Source of the DNA: Streptomyces geranii
GTDB lineage: Bacteria; Actinomycetota; Actinomycetes; Streptomycetales; Streptomycetaceae
Assembly: GCF_002954775.1 (NCBI RefSeq)
Contig: NZ_PJME01000010.1
Coordinates: 124,001 to 188,000, forward strand
Direction: 5' to 3'
DNA: 64,000 nucleotides
The number at the start of each line of letters is the position of its first letter. The stretch's first letter is position 1. Positions 27,454-35,254 of the stretch are shown one piece after another. The notes under the pieces were generated by a model. That model worked only from the letters and a program-made list of their open reading frames with translations, was not told where the DNA came from and searched no databases. A program made the translations under genes and the position numbers.

Positions 27454-28013
27454 CGGGCGGGCGGGGGATGGGGGACTGCTCCGTGGCCGGCCCCTGGGCG
27501 TCGGCTGCGGGAGCGGATCGGGGACCTGCGCGGGGGTCGGCGGTTGGGGGTGCTGGCGGGGCGGGGTGGGGCGGGGGCGCGGGCCCGGGCGGGGGGGGGG
27601 GCGGTGGGGGGGGCGGGGGGGGCGGTTTGTGGCGGGGGAACTGGTCGCGGAGGTGACGGGTGGGCGTGGACGGCGGGTTCGTTCCGTGGTTGGTCCATGG
27701 CGTCCGTTGCTGCGCGGATCGGGCACCTGCGCGCTGACCGGCGGCTGGGGGGGTGCTGGGCGGGGCGGATTGTGGCGGGGGAGCTGGTCGCGGGGCTGAC
27801 CGGAGGTGACGGGTGGGTGGGGACCGCGGGTTTGCCCGTGGCCGCAAACGGCGTCCGCTGCTACGCGGATCGGGGACCTGCGAGGGGGGCGGCGGCTGGG
27901 AGTTCTGGTGGGGGAACTGGACTCGGGCCTGGCCAGAGTTGACGGGCGCGCGGAGACGGCGGGTTTGCCCCGTGGTCGGGCCGTGGCGTCCGCTGCTACC
28001 TTGACCGGCATGT
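27454..28013 (+). repeat. Decayed tandem copies of the meaB 3' end; no intact gene
   Basis: After the meaB stop there are at least three further degenerate copies of the gene's last ~130 bp. The anchor ggatcgg(g/c)(g/c)acctgcg occurs at 27335 (in meaB), 27515, 27716 and 27867. Copies carry recognisable versions of the parent blocks cggcggctggg, tggcgggggagctgg and ctgaccgagaggtgacgggt. A fifth partial copy of the inter-unit segment (cgtggcgtccgctgctac) ends near 28000. Copies differ by indels that break frame and have drifted toward G, including runs of 11, 8 and 8 G at 27591-27622. ORFs here are chance readings of the repeat. Confidence 0.82.
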
Positions 28014-28148
28014 TCCTCCTCTTGGCGTAGGTGTCGCCCCGCGCCACCGCGACCGGCTCGCATCCGCGGAGCCCGTCGTCGTGGTGATCCGGCGTCCCCG
28101 CCCGCCACGGCGCCTTCTTGGCGCGCCGCCTTTCGGAGGAACCTCCGT

Positions 28149-29390
28149 ATGCCCGCGACCTCGACGCGGCCTTCCTATGCCGCCGTCCTGCGTATCCCGT
28201 CCGCCCGCCGCACCTTCGCCACCGCCCTGCTCGGCAGACTGTCGTACGGCATCGTCCCGCTGTCGGTGATGCTCGCCGTGAGTCGGTCCTCGGGCTCGTA
28301 TGCCGTGGCCGGTGCTGTGATGGCCCTGTTCGGTGCCACCGTCGTTCTTCTGGGCCCGGTGCGGGCTGCCCTCGTCGACCGGTACGGGCCTGGTCGGGCG
28401 CTCGTGCCGATGCTGCTCGCCCACCTTGCCGCACTTGGACTGCTGACCGTCGCCGTCTGGCGGCCTGGTGCGCACGCGGTCGTCCTGGGCTTCCTCACCG
28501 CCCTCGCGGGCGCCTGCGTGCCGCCGCTCGGGCCGACCATGCGGGCGGTCTGGAGCAGGATCGCCCAGGATCGGGCCTTGCTGCAGCGGGCGTACAGCCT
28601 CGACGGTGTTGCCGAGGAACTGCTGTTCGTCTCCGGGCCGTTGCTCGTGGGAGTTCTCGCCGGGTTCGCCGTGCCGGCCGTCGGCATCGTCGTCGGGGCG
28701 GCGCTGCTGGCGGCCGGTGTCGCCGGGTTCGTGACCTCGCCCGCGGTACGGGAGACGCGTCCCGCCGGGCGTGGGGCCCGGGTGGGGAAGGGTGCCGGTG
28801 GTCCGCGGGTGCTGGGCCGGGTCCGGGTGCCTGTCGGTGTCGCCGCCGGGGTCGGGCTGGCGCTCGGGTCGCTCGACCTGCTGGTCGTGGTGTTCGCCGG
28901 GCGGCACGGCCATGGCGGCGCGAGCGCGGCCTGGGTACTGGCCGCGCTGTCCGCCGGGAGTGCCGTCGGCGGGCTGCTCAACGGTGCCGTCGCCTGGCGC
29001 CGGTCGGCCCGGGTCCGGCTCGCCCTGCTGGCGCTGGGCCTCGGGCTGGCGCTGCTCGGCGCGGGGCTCGCCCCAGGCCTCGGCACCCTCGCCCTCGCCA
29101 TGACGGGCGCCGGGTTCTTCGTGGCCCCGGCGCTGACCACGGCGTATCTCATCGCCGACGAGGCGGTGGCGCCGGAGGCGCGGGTGCGGGCCGGGACCTG
29201 GGTGAACACGGCGACCAACGCCGGGAGCACGCTCGGCTCGGCCACGGCGGGATTCCTCGCCGGACAGCTGCCGGTGGCCGTCTGCTTCGCGCTGACCGGC
29301 GGGGTCGTCCTGCTGACGGCCGCGCTCACCGCCCCCGCCCCCGCTCGGTCCCGTCCTCGGGGGCGCTTTTTCAGCCCGTCCGGCGCTTGA
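28149..29390 (+). CDS. MFS transporter
   Basis: Major facilitator permease of 413 aa with about 12 hydrophobic segments, for example YAVAGAVMALFGATVVLLGP, LVPMLLAHLAALGLLTVAVW, VAAGVGLALGSLDLLVVVFAG and LPVAVCFALTGGVVLLTAALT. The loop after helix 2 contains the DRYGPGRALV version of the MFS motif A (DRxGRR). No specific substrate signature is seen, and drug or metabolite efflux is the default guess. ATG 28149 follows GGAGGAAC. The C-terminal codons run into a common Streptomyces intergenic repeat, so the last ~10 residues (SRPRGRFFSPSGA) are derived from that element. Confidence 0.9.
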   Translation: MPATSTRPSYAAVLRIPSARRTFATALLGRLSYGIVPLSVMLAVSRSSGSYAVAGAVMALFGATVVLLGPVRAALVDRYGPGRALVPMLLAHLAALGLLTVAVWRPGAHAVVLGFLTALAGACVPPLGPTMRAVWSRIAQDRALLQRAYSLDGVAEELLFVSGPLLVGVLAGFAVPAVGIVVGAALLAAGVAGFVTSPAVRETRPAGRGARVGKGAGGPRVLGRVRVPVGVAAGVGLALGSLDLLVVVFAGRHGHGGASAAWVLAALSAGSAVGGLLNGAVAWRRSARVRLALLALGLGLALLGAGLAPGLGTLALAMTGAGFFVAPALTTAYLIADEAVAPEARVRAGTWVNTATNAGSTLGSATAGFLAGQLPVAVCFALTGGVVLLTAALTAPAPARSRPRGRFFSPSGA

Positions 29391-29450
29391 GGGCAAAGAG
29401 GATAAAAGGGGGTCTGGGGGCGGCAGCCCCCAGGGATGGGTATGGGTAGG
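29371..29450. repeat. Streptomyces interspersed intergenic repeat with hairpin
   Basis: The stretch cagcccgtccggcgcttgag, then gggggtctgggggcggcagc and cccccagggatggg, is a familiar dispersed element found between many Streptomyces genes. It forms an 8-bp stem (ctgggggc 29414-29421 with gcccccag 29426-29433). It lies between the convergent MFS and PepSY genes and probably serves as a bidirectional terminator. Family membership is from memory of such sequences. Confidence 0.7.
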
Positions 29451-29466
29451 GGCGGCGGGGGCGAGA

Positions 29467-30084
29467 TCAGTCCCCGGTGACCTCGGTGGCCTCGGTGACC
29501 TTGCCCGTGTCGAGCGACACCGTCCACTCGCTCGCCGTGCCGTCCTTCACCGTCTCCACGTTCCACGCCACGGCGCCGTTCTCGTCGTCCGCCCCGACCT
29601 CGGTCACCGTCCCCTTCGCCGCCCCGGCGACGGCGGCCTCCCGTGCGTCGACCTCCGCACCCCGCAGCGCCGCCAGCTCCGCCCGGTCCTCGGCGTCGCG
29701 CCCCTCGTCCGTGTCCCGCTGCGCGCCGAGCACCTTCCCGGCGCCGGACACCGCCACCTCGTACTCGGCACCGTCGTCCCGCACGACGTCCACACCCCAC
29801 GTACCCGCGTCACCGCCGTCGTCGTCCAGCTCGGCGGAGACTGCCGTGCCCGGCGTGTGCCGCAGCGCGGCGGCGACGGCCTCGGCGGCGGTGATGTCCG
29901 TGCCGCGGACCGCCGCACGGTCCTCCGCCGCGTCGTCGTCCCGGTCGGAGACGACCCGCACGTTCGCACCCTCGCTCCTGCCGCCCCTGTCGCCCCTGTC
30001 GTCGTCGCCCGCCGCGAAGGCCGCGACGGTGCCGCCCGCCAGGGCGACGGCGGTGAGGGTGGCGATGACGATGTTCCGCTTCAT
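29467..30084 (-). CDS. Secreted PepSY-domain protein
   Basis: Exported protein of 205 aa. A signal peptide (KRNIVIATLTAVALAGGTVAAFA) ends near residue 25, followed by an acidic disordered segment (DDDRGDRGG, DRDDDAAEDRA). Two PepSY-like repeats follow: TAAEAVAAALRHTPGTAVSAELD with WGVDVVRDDGAEYEVAV, and AREAAVAGAAKGTVTEV with WNVETVKDGTASEWTVS. PepSY domains are thought to bind or inhibit peptidases or act in envelope sensing. It is divergent from an OmpR-type two-component pair and shares its operator region, so it is the likely target or accessory sensor of that system. Confidence 0.88.
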   Translation of the reverse strand: MKRNIVIATLTAVALAGGTVAAFAAGDDDRGDRGGRSEGANVRVVSDRDDDAAEDRAAVRGTDITAAEAVAAALRHTPGTAVSAELDDDGGDAGTWGVDVVRDDGAEYEVAVSGAGKVLGAQRDTDEGRDAEDRAELAALRGAEVDAREAAVAGAAKGTVTEVGADDENGAVAWNVETVKDGTASEWTVSLDTGKVTEATEVTGD

Positions 30085-30151
30085 AGTGGTTCCTGCCTCT
30101 TCGGTAGCTTCGTACTCGTTCGGGTGACGACCACCAAGCTGCCCGAGCCCG

Positions 30152-30190
30152 CCTGAAGCAGACCTGAAGTCACCTGAAGGCGTCTTCAGG
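30152..30190 (+). promoter_or_regulatory. Response-regulator operator: CCTGAAG direct repeats plus inverted copy
   Basis: Three copies of cctgaag (30152-30158, 30163-30169, 30173-30179) are spaced 11 and 10 bp, one helical turn each, followed by the inverted copy cttcagg (30184-30190). They lie 23 bp before the response-regulator start and about 68 bp before the divergent PepSY gene. Head-to-tail repeats at this spacing are typical binding sites of OmpR/PhoB-type regulators, so autoregulation and control of the PepSY gene are likely. Confidence 0.78.
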
Positions 30191-30212
30191 AAGGGTTTGC
30201 GACGCTGTACGC

Positions 30213-30878
30213 ATGCGTTTGCTGATAGTGGAGGACGAGAAGCGGCTGGCCCTGTCCCTCGCCAAGGGTCTGACGGCCGAGGGCTACGCCGTGGACGTCG
30301 TCCACGACGGCCGCGAGGGACTGCACCGGGCGACGGAGACGCCGTACGACCTCCTCATCCTCGACATCATGCTGCCCGGCCTCAACGGCTACCGCGTCTG
30401 CGCGGCCCTGCGCGCCGCCGGGCACGACGTACCGATCCTCATGCTCACCGCGAAGGACGGCGAGTACGACGAGGCGGAGGGCCTGGACACGGGCGCCGAC
30501 GACTATCTGACCAAGCCCTTCTCGTACGTCGTCCTCGTCGCTCGCGTGAAAGCGCTGCTGCGCCGACGCGGGACGGCAGGTGCCTCGCCCGTCCATGTCG
30601 TCGGCGAGCTGACCCTCGACACCGCCGCCCGTCGCGTCCATGTCGGCGAGGACGAAGTCACCCTCACCGCAAAGGAGTTCGCCGTCCTGGAACAGCTCGT
30701 GCTGCGGGCGGGCGAGGTGGTGTCCAAGGCGCAGATCCTGGAGCACGTCTGGGACTTCGCCTACGACGGCGACCCGAACATCGTCGAGGTGTACGTCAGC
30801 ACACTGCGCCGGAAGCTCGGCGCTCCCCTCATCCGGACCGTGCGCGGCGCCGGGTACCGGCTGGAGGCGCCGCGATGA
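30213..30878 (+). CDS. OmpR/PhoB-family response regulator
   Basis: Transcription factor of 221 aa. The receiver begins MRLLIVEDEKRLALSLAKGL and has phospho-acceptor Asp51 in LLILDIMLPGLNGY and the switch Lys in YLTKPFSY. The C-terminal winged helix shows LTAKEFAVLEQLVLRAGEVV, HVWDFAYDGDPNIVEVYVS and RTVRGAGYRL. Its stop overlaps the kinase start by 4 nt (ATGA). The operator repeats just upstream make autoregulation probable. It works with the PepSY gene and the kinase as one signalling locus; the stimulus is unknown. Confidence 0.93.
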   Translation: MRLLIVEDEKRLALSLAKGLTAEGYAVDVVHDGREGLHRATETPYDLLILDIMLPGLNGYRVCAALRAAGHDVPILMLTAKDGEYDEAEGLDTGADDYLTKPFSYVVLVARVKALLRRRGTAGASPVHVVGELTLDTAARRVHVGEDEVTLTAKEFAVLEQLVLRAGEVVSKAQILEHVWDFAYDGDPNIVEVYVSTLRRKLGAPLIRTVRGAGYRLEAPR

Positions 30879-32401
30879 GACGCGCCCTCGCCTCCGTGCG
30901 GGCCCGGGCGACCCTCGGCGCCACCCTCGTCGTCGCGGTCGCGCTGGTCGCCGCCGGGACCGCCGTACTGCTCTCCCTCTGGTCCAACCTGAGCGGCCAG
31001 GCAGGCACCCAGGCCGAACGCACCGCCCGGGCGGTCGCCGCCGACCTCGCCGCCGGGACGCCGTACGACAAGCTGTCGCTCGACGACGACGAACGGCCCG
31101 TCCAGGTCGTCGACGCGGACGGGCGACTGGTCGCGGCCAGCGAGGATCTGGAGCGGATCAGCGGGACGGGCGTGGACGCGGTGCGTCCGGTGGCCGGAGT
31201 GGCGGGCACTGGCGGCTCCGGCAGTTCCGACTCCCGCGCGGACAGCGGCAGTTCGGAGTCCACGGCGGACACCGACGGCCCCGATTCCACCGCGGACACC
31301 GACAGTCCCGAAGCCACCGCGGACGCGGACACCGACGGTGCCGAAGCCACCGGGGACGACGACTCCCTCGCCGCCGGCGAGATCGACGACGACGTCTCCT
31401 TCACCGACGGCTCCGCCACCGTCGACGGCGACGAGGCCGACTACCGGTTCGCCGCCGTACGCGTCGAGGCCGACGGCGACGGCACCCTCACCGTGTACGC
31501 CGGTGCGCCCCTCTCCGCCGAACAGAGCGCCGTCAGCACCGCGTTGACCGTCATGCTGATCGGGTTCCCGCTGCTGCTCGGCGTCGTCGCGGGCGTCACC
31601 TGGCTGGTCACCCGGCGCGCGCTGCGCCCGGTCGAGGGCATCCGGGCCGAGATGGCCGCGATCACCGCCTCCCAGGACCTCGCCCGGCGTGTCCCGGTAC
31701 CCGACACCCACGACGAGGTCGCCGGGCTCGCCCGGACCACCAACGAGACGCTCGCCGCCCTGGAGACCTCCGTGGAACGCCAGCGCCGGTTCGTCGCCGA
31801 CGCCTCCCACGAACTGCGCAGCCCCATCGCCTCCCTGCGCACCCAGCTCGAAGTCGGCGCCGCACACCCGGAGTTGCTGGACGTCGAGGGCGCGGTCGAG
31901 GACACCGTACGGCTGCAGCGCCTCGCCGCCGACCTGTTGCTGCTGGCCCGGCTGGACGCGGGGGAGCGGCCCGCCGACGCCCGCTTCGACCTCGCGGAGC
32001 TGGTCCGGGAGCAGGCGGAGGGGCGGGCGGGGGTGACCCTCGAAGCGGGGGCCGGTGTGGAAGTGGCCGGGGCCCGGGGGCAGTTGGGGCGGCTGGTCGC
32101 CAATCTGCTGGACAACGCCCAGCGGCACGCCCGGTCGGCCGTCGTCGTGTCCCTGCGCCGGGAGGACGAGTCGGCCCTGCTGGCGGTCGCCGACGACGGG
32201 GACGGGGTGCCCGAGGGCGACCGGGAGCGGGTCTTCGAGCGGTTCGTACGGCTCGACGACGCCCGCAGCCGCGACGACGGAGGCGCCGGGCTCGGGCTCG
32301 CCATCGCCCGCGATGTCGCCGTACGCCACGGCGGCACACTCACGGTCCGGGACGCGCCGACAGGCGGAGCCCTGTTCGAACTCCGCCTGCCTGTCGTCTA
32401 G
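30875..32401 (+). CDS. Sensor histidine kinase with an acidic, repetitive sensor loop
   Basis: HisKA/HATPase kinase of 508 aa, partner of the preceding regulator. TM1 is ATLVVAVALVAAGTAVLLSLW. An extracytoplasmic loop of ~180 residues contains an acidic tract about 65 aa long (STADTDGPDSTADTDSPEAT and similar units, with DDDS and EIDDDV). TM2 is ALTVMLIGFPLLLGVVAGVTW, followed by HAMP (RRALRPVEGIRAEMAAI). The catalytic core is intact: phospho-His in FVADASHELRSPIASLRTQ, N-box LVANLLDNAQRHA, then VADDGDGVPEGDRERVFERF and GAGLGLAIARDVAVRHGG. The Asp-rich loop could bind cations or cationic peptides, which is inference. Confidence 0.92.
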   Translation: MRRALASVRARATLGATLVVAVALVAAGTAVLLSLWSNLSGQAGTQAERTARAVAADLAAGTPYDKLSLDDDERPVQVVDADGRLVAASEDLERISGTGVDAVRPVAGVAGTGGSGSSDSRADSGSSESTADTDGPDSTADTDSPEATADADTDGAEATGDDDSLAAGEIDDDVSFTDGSATVDGDEADYRFAAVRVEADGDGTLTVYAGAPLSAEQSAVSTALTVMLIGFPLLLGVVAGVTWLVTRRALRPVEGIRAEMAAITASQDLARRVPVPDTHDEVAGLARTTNETLAALETSVERQRRFVADASHELRSPIASLRTQLEVGAAHPELLDVEGAVEDTVRLQRLAADLLLLARLDAGERPADARFDLAELVREQAEGRAGVTLEAGAGVEVAGARGQLGRLVANLLDNAQRHARSAVVVSLRREDESALLAVADDGDGVPEGDRERVFERFVRLDDARSRDDGGAGLGLAIARDVAVRHGGTLTVRDAPTGGALFELRLPVV

Positions 32402-32411
32402 ATCCGCAGTT

Positions 32412-32888
32412 CTACGGCCGGCCGCGCTGGCCGCGCAGATGCTGGGCGACCGGTCGCAGCGACCTGTCCACCTCGGCCAACGCCTCCGGGGTCAGCAGAT
32501 CGATGAAGTGCCGCCGCACGGACGCCACATGATGCGGCGCCACCTTGTTCATCGTGTCCATGCCCTGCTCGGTGAGCACCGCGTACAGGCCACGCCGGTC
32601 GGACTCGCAGTTCTCGCGGCGGACCAGGTTGGCGTTCTCCATGCGGGTGATCTGGTGCGAGAGCCGGCTCTTGGACTGGAGGGTCGCGGATGCCAGGTCG
32701 CTCATCCGCATGCGCACGTCCTCGGACTCGGAGAGGTTCACCAGGATCTCGTAGTCGTTCATCGTCAGGCCGAACGGTTGCAGGTCCTTTTCGAGCTGGT
32801 ACGCCAGCAGTCTGTTGACCTCCAGGTGGGTGCGCCAGGCGCACTGCTCCGCGTCGGTCAGCCAGCTTGTGGCCGTCTCGGTCTCCAT
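32412..32888 (-). CDS. absC: MarR-family regulator AbsC
   Basis: Winged-helix regulator of 158 aa. The N-terminus METETATSWLTDAEQCAWRT, the dimerisation helix HLEVNRLLAYQLEKDLQPFG and the HTH region LTMNDYEILVNLSESEDVRM with SKSRLSHQITRMENANLVRR match AbsC of S. coelicolor. AbsC is a zinc-responsive pleiotropic regulator needed for antibiotic production under zinc limitation. Position next to the two-component pair is also as I recall for absC. A short inverted repeat acctaaaaggt lies upstream (about 32900-32910) and could be an autoregulatory site. It is convergent with the kinase gene, 10 bp apart. Confidence 0.85.
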   Translation of the reverse strand: METETATSWLTDAEQCAWRTHLEVNRLLAYQLEKDLQPFGLTMNDYEILVNLSESEDVRMRMSDLASATLQSKSRLSHQITRMENANLVRRENCESDRRGLYAVLTEQGMDTMNKVAPHHVASVRRHFIDLLTPEALAEVDRSLRPVAQHLRGQRGRP

Positions 32889-32993
32889 GAATGAAGTCTA
32901 CCTAAAAGGTTGAAAGGCGAACTAGCGAGGGTGGTATGTCGGAGTGGCGTGACGGCGTGCACATGTTCGACGTCACACTCCGCAGACTACCGC

Positions 32994-33791
32994 TCACAGC
33001 CCGAAGCGACGCTGGAGGTCACCGAGCTGTCCGGGAAGGCGCGGTGCCCCCGGTTGCTGTGGGTGGCCTGTGGGAGCGTGCCCGCCACCCGGTACTCCGG
33101 GCTCGTGCGGGACCGCCCCCGTGGCCTGCTCGGCCATCAGCGTCTCGGAGGACTGGAGCAGCACCGTGCCCGCCCCGACGAACTCGAACTGGTGCTCCTC
33201 GCCGGAGGCCCCGCCGAGGCCCGTCATCGCACGTAGGCCGCCCATCAGGCCCGTCATGTACCCGTGGTCGTAGTGGTGGCAGGGGGAGGGGCAGTCGGCC
33301 CAGCCGACCAGGGCCTGCGGATCCACCCGGATCGGGGGTTCCATGAACACCACCGGGCCGTTCGACGCGGCCACGAACTTGCCCGTCCCGATGAGGGTCA
33401 GGAAGCCCGGGACGATCGACTGCTTGAGCGCGAGACTTGGCTGAAAAGCGAGAAGGTTGCCCGAGCGAATGGTCAGGTTGCCGTCTTCCAGATCGTACGA
33501 ATTCACGTCGAAGGCCCGGTCGGCGAGCAGCATCTTGCCCGAACCCTCGGCCACGACCCAGTCGCTCGCGTGCAGAGGCGAATGAAAGGACGTACGGACA
33601 AGGCGGTCGAGCCGGCCGTGTCCCACGCCGTTGAAGTCGATCGTCCCGTAGTAGGCGATCATCTTGCCCTTCTGCAGGAACCACTGGCTCCCCTTGAGCT
33701 CCACGCAGAAGGTGTAGTTGTTGACGTTGTCGTCGACCGGCAGCGTCATCGGGTCGTGGACGACGGGCCCGGCGCCCGGGTAGGTGGTCAC
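32994..33791 (-). CDS. AIM24-like beta-prism protein, third gene of the trio
   Basis: Cytoplasmic protein of 265 aa of the AIM24/TRAP-like family. Features are FCVELKGSQWFLQKGKMIAY, VVAEGSGKMLLADRAFDVN and LLAFQPSLALKQSIVPGF, then MGGLRAMTGLGG and EEHQFEFVGAGTVLLQSSE. The C-terminal ~35 residues are Gly/Pro/Gln-rich and variable. It has a CPSPCHHYDHGY segment with two Cys and two His that the other two copies lack, perhaps a metal site. Start GTG 33791 overlaps the stop of the previous gene (GTGA). It is probably co-translated with its two paralogues; function unknown. Confidence 0.85.
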   Translation of the reverse strand: MTTYPGAGPVVHDPMTLPVDDNVNNYTFCVELKGSQWFLQKGKMIAYYGTIDFNGVGHGRLDRLVRTSFHSPLHASDWVVAEGSGKMLLADRAFDVNSYDLEDGNLTIRSGNLLAFQPSLALKQSIVPGFLTLIGTGKFVAASNGPVVFMEPPIRVDPQALVGWADCPSPCHHYDHGYMTGLMGGLRAMTGLGGASGEEHQFEFVGAGTVLLQSSETLMAEQATGAVPHEPGVPGGGHAPTGHPQQPGAPRLPGQLGDLQRRFGL

Positions 33792-34438
33792 AGCTTCTCC
33801 TCCGACGCCTGGACGTACACCGCACCACTGCCGCTCAGCTCCAGCTGGAACGCCTCGCCCGAGCCCCGGCCCACCATGTCGCGCCAGCCCAGCGCGGTGG
33901 ACAGCTTGTTGCGGACGTCGCCGTGGTGCGCGACGTACGCCTGCGGGTCGACATGGACCGGGCGCTGCGGGGTGATCGGCACCTCGATGACCCCGCCGTG
34001 GGCCATCACGGCGACCGCGCCGTGGCCCTTGAGGGTGGTGGTGAACAGGCCCTGGCCCGTCATCTGGCCCCGGACCATGCCCATGACGCCGCCCTGCGAG
34101 CCCATGAACATCGTGCCCTGCTGGAGGGTGCCGTCGAAGGCGAGGAGGCGGTCCGCCTCGACGCACAGGGTGTCCCCGGCGAGCTGGATGACCTGGATGT
34201 GGTGGCCGCCGTGCCCGAACAGGACCGTGCCGCTGCCCTCGACCGTCATCAGCGGCGTCGCCTCATTGGCCACCCGGCGGCCGATCATCGACATGATCCC
34301 GCCCTGGCCGCCCTGCATGTTGGGCGTGAAGGACACCTCGCCCTTGTAGGCGAGCATCGCCCCGCGCTGGCTGAACAGCCGCTGGCCGGGCATGACGGTC
34401 GCCTCGACCATCTTGGAGTTGATCTCACGGAAGGGCAT
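33788..34438 (-). CDS. AIM24-like beta-prism protein, second gene of the trio
   Basis: Protein of 216 aa. It starts MPFREINSKMVEATVMPGQR and runs through LFSQRGAMLAYKGEVSFTPN, GGIMSMIGRRVANEATPLM, GSGTVLFGHGGHHIQVIQL and GQGLFTTTLKGHGAVAVMAH, ending SGSGAVYVQASEEKL. The Gly-rich turns and beta-rich composition are typical of the family. ATG 34438 is chosen by similarity; an in-frame ATG at 34447 overlaps the previous stop. Bacterial AIM24-like proteins have been linked to stress and tellurite-type operons, but their chemistry is not known. Confidence 0.87.
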   Translation of the reverse strand: MPFREINSKMVEATVMPGQRLFSQRGAMLAYKGEVSFTPNMQGGQGGIMSMIGRRVANEATPLMTVEGSGTVLFGHGGHHIQVIQLAGDTLCVEADRLLAFDGTLQQGTMFMGSQGGVMGMVRGQMTGQGLFTTTLKGHGAVAVMAHGGVIEVPITPQRPVHVDPQAYVAHHGDVRNKLSTALGWRDMVGRGSGEAFQLELSGSGAVYVQASEEKL

Positions 34439-34439
34439 G

Positions 34440-35072
34440 TCACACATCCCCGGCGATCGTGTTGCGCTCACTGGGCTGGACGTAGACCAGGCCGTCGCCC
34501 TCGAAGCGGATCTGGAAGGCCTCGCCGCCGCCCTCGCCCATGAACGTGCGGAACGTCACACCGGACTGGAAGGACTGCCGGACGTTGCCCTGGTGCGCGA
34601 TGTACGCACCCGGGTCGACCGTCAGCGGGAACTGCGGGCTCACCCGCAGCACCACCGCAGGCCCGTCCGACATGATCGCCGCCTGGCCGTGTCCCTCGAC
34701 GGTCGTCGTGAACAGGCCGTTGCCCGTGGACGCGCCGCGCATGCCCGTGAACGACGTGCCCGTGCGCAGGCCCGAGTCGGTCGCCAGGAGGTTGCTCGAC
34801 TCGACGTAGAGCTTGTCCCCCTGGAGGCCGACGAGATTGATCTCGGAGGCGCGGTCGGCGAACCAGCACGTCCCGTGCCCCTTCACCTCCATCAGGGTCA
34901 TCTGCTCACCGGTGATCCGACGGGTGACCATCCCCCGGATGCCCTCACCGCCGCCGCTGAGCTTCTTGAAGTCCATCTGCCCGTCGTACGCCACCATCGA
35001 GCCGTTCTTCGCCTTCACGGCGTCTCCGGTCATGTCGACGGCGAGCACCTTGCTGCCTTGAAGTCGAAACAT
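34440..35072 (-). CDS. AIM24-like beta-prism protein, first gene of the trio
   Basis: Protein of 210 aa. It starts MFRLQGSKVLAVDMTGDAVK, then NGSMVAYDGQMDFKKLSGGG, EGIRGMVTRRITGEQMTLM and GHGTCWFADRASEINLVGLQ, ending FEGDGLVYVQPSERNTIAG. It aligns by eye with the next two genes: the GLFTTTVEGHGQAAI block corresponds to GLFTTTLKGHGAVAV. The three genes are therefore an ancient tandem triplication. The stop abuts the next start, so one operon reads first, second, third toward 32994. Start ATG 35072, with a GTG at 35078 as an alternative. Confidence 0.87.
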   Translation of the reverse strand: MFRLQGSKVLAVDMTGDAVKAKNGSMVAYDGQMDFKKLSGGGEGIRGMVTRRITGEQMTLMEVKGHGTCWFADRASEINLVGLQGDKLYVESSNLLATDSGLRTGTSFTGMRGASTGNGLFTTTVEGHGQAAIMSDGPAVVLRVSPQFPLTVDPGAYIAHQGNVRQSFQSGVTFRTFMGEGGGEAFQIRFEGDGLVYVQPSERNTIAGDV

Positions 35073-35254
35073 CGCCACGGAGGGAAGGTAGCCTCCCGGG
35101 CACCCCCGGCAACAGATCCCGAAGGTGGAGATCGTCCCTGAACCTCCCCCTAGGGCGGTTCTCGGGGTCCCACCCCCGCCCCGGCCGCCCGGGCCGCGAA
35201 TGCCACAATGGGTGAACGTTTGTGCGCCCATTCACAAAGCCCCGAAGGTGACCC

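Noticed and set aside
27450..28030. Several overlapping plus-strand ORFs with Gly/Ala/Trp-rich products
   Set aside because: They are readings of the decayed meaB-tail repeats; frames change between copies and no start site is supported.
32900..32910. acctaaaaggt inverted repeat upstream of absC as a zinc-type operator
   Set aside because: Arms are only 4 bp and the match to a MarR/AdcR-type site is too weak to list as a site; mentioned only in the absC entry.
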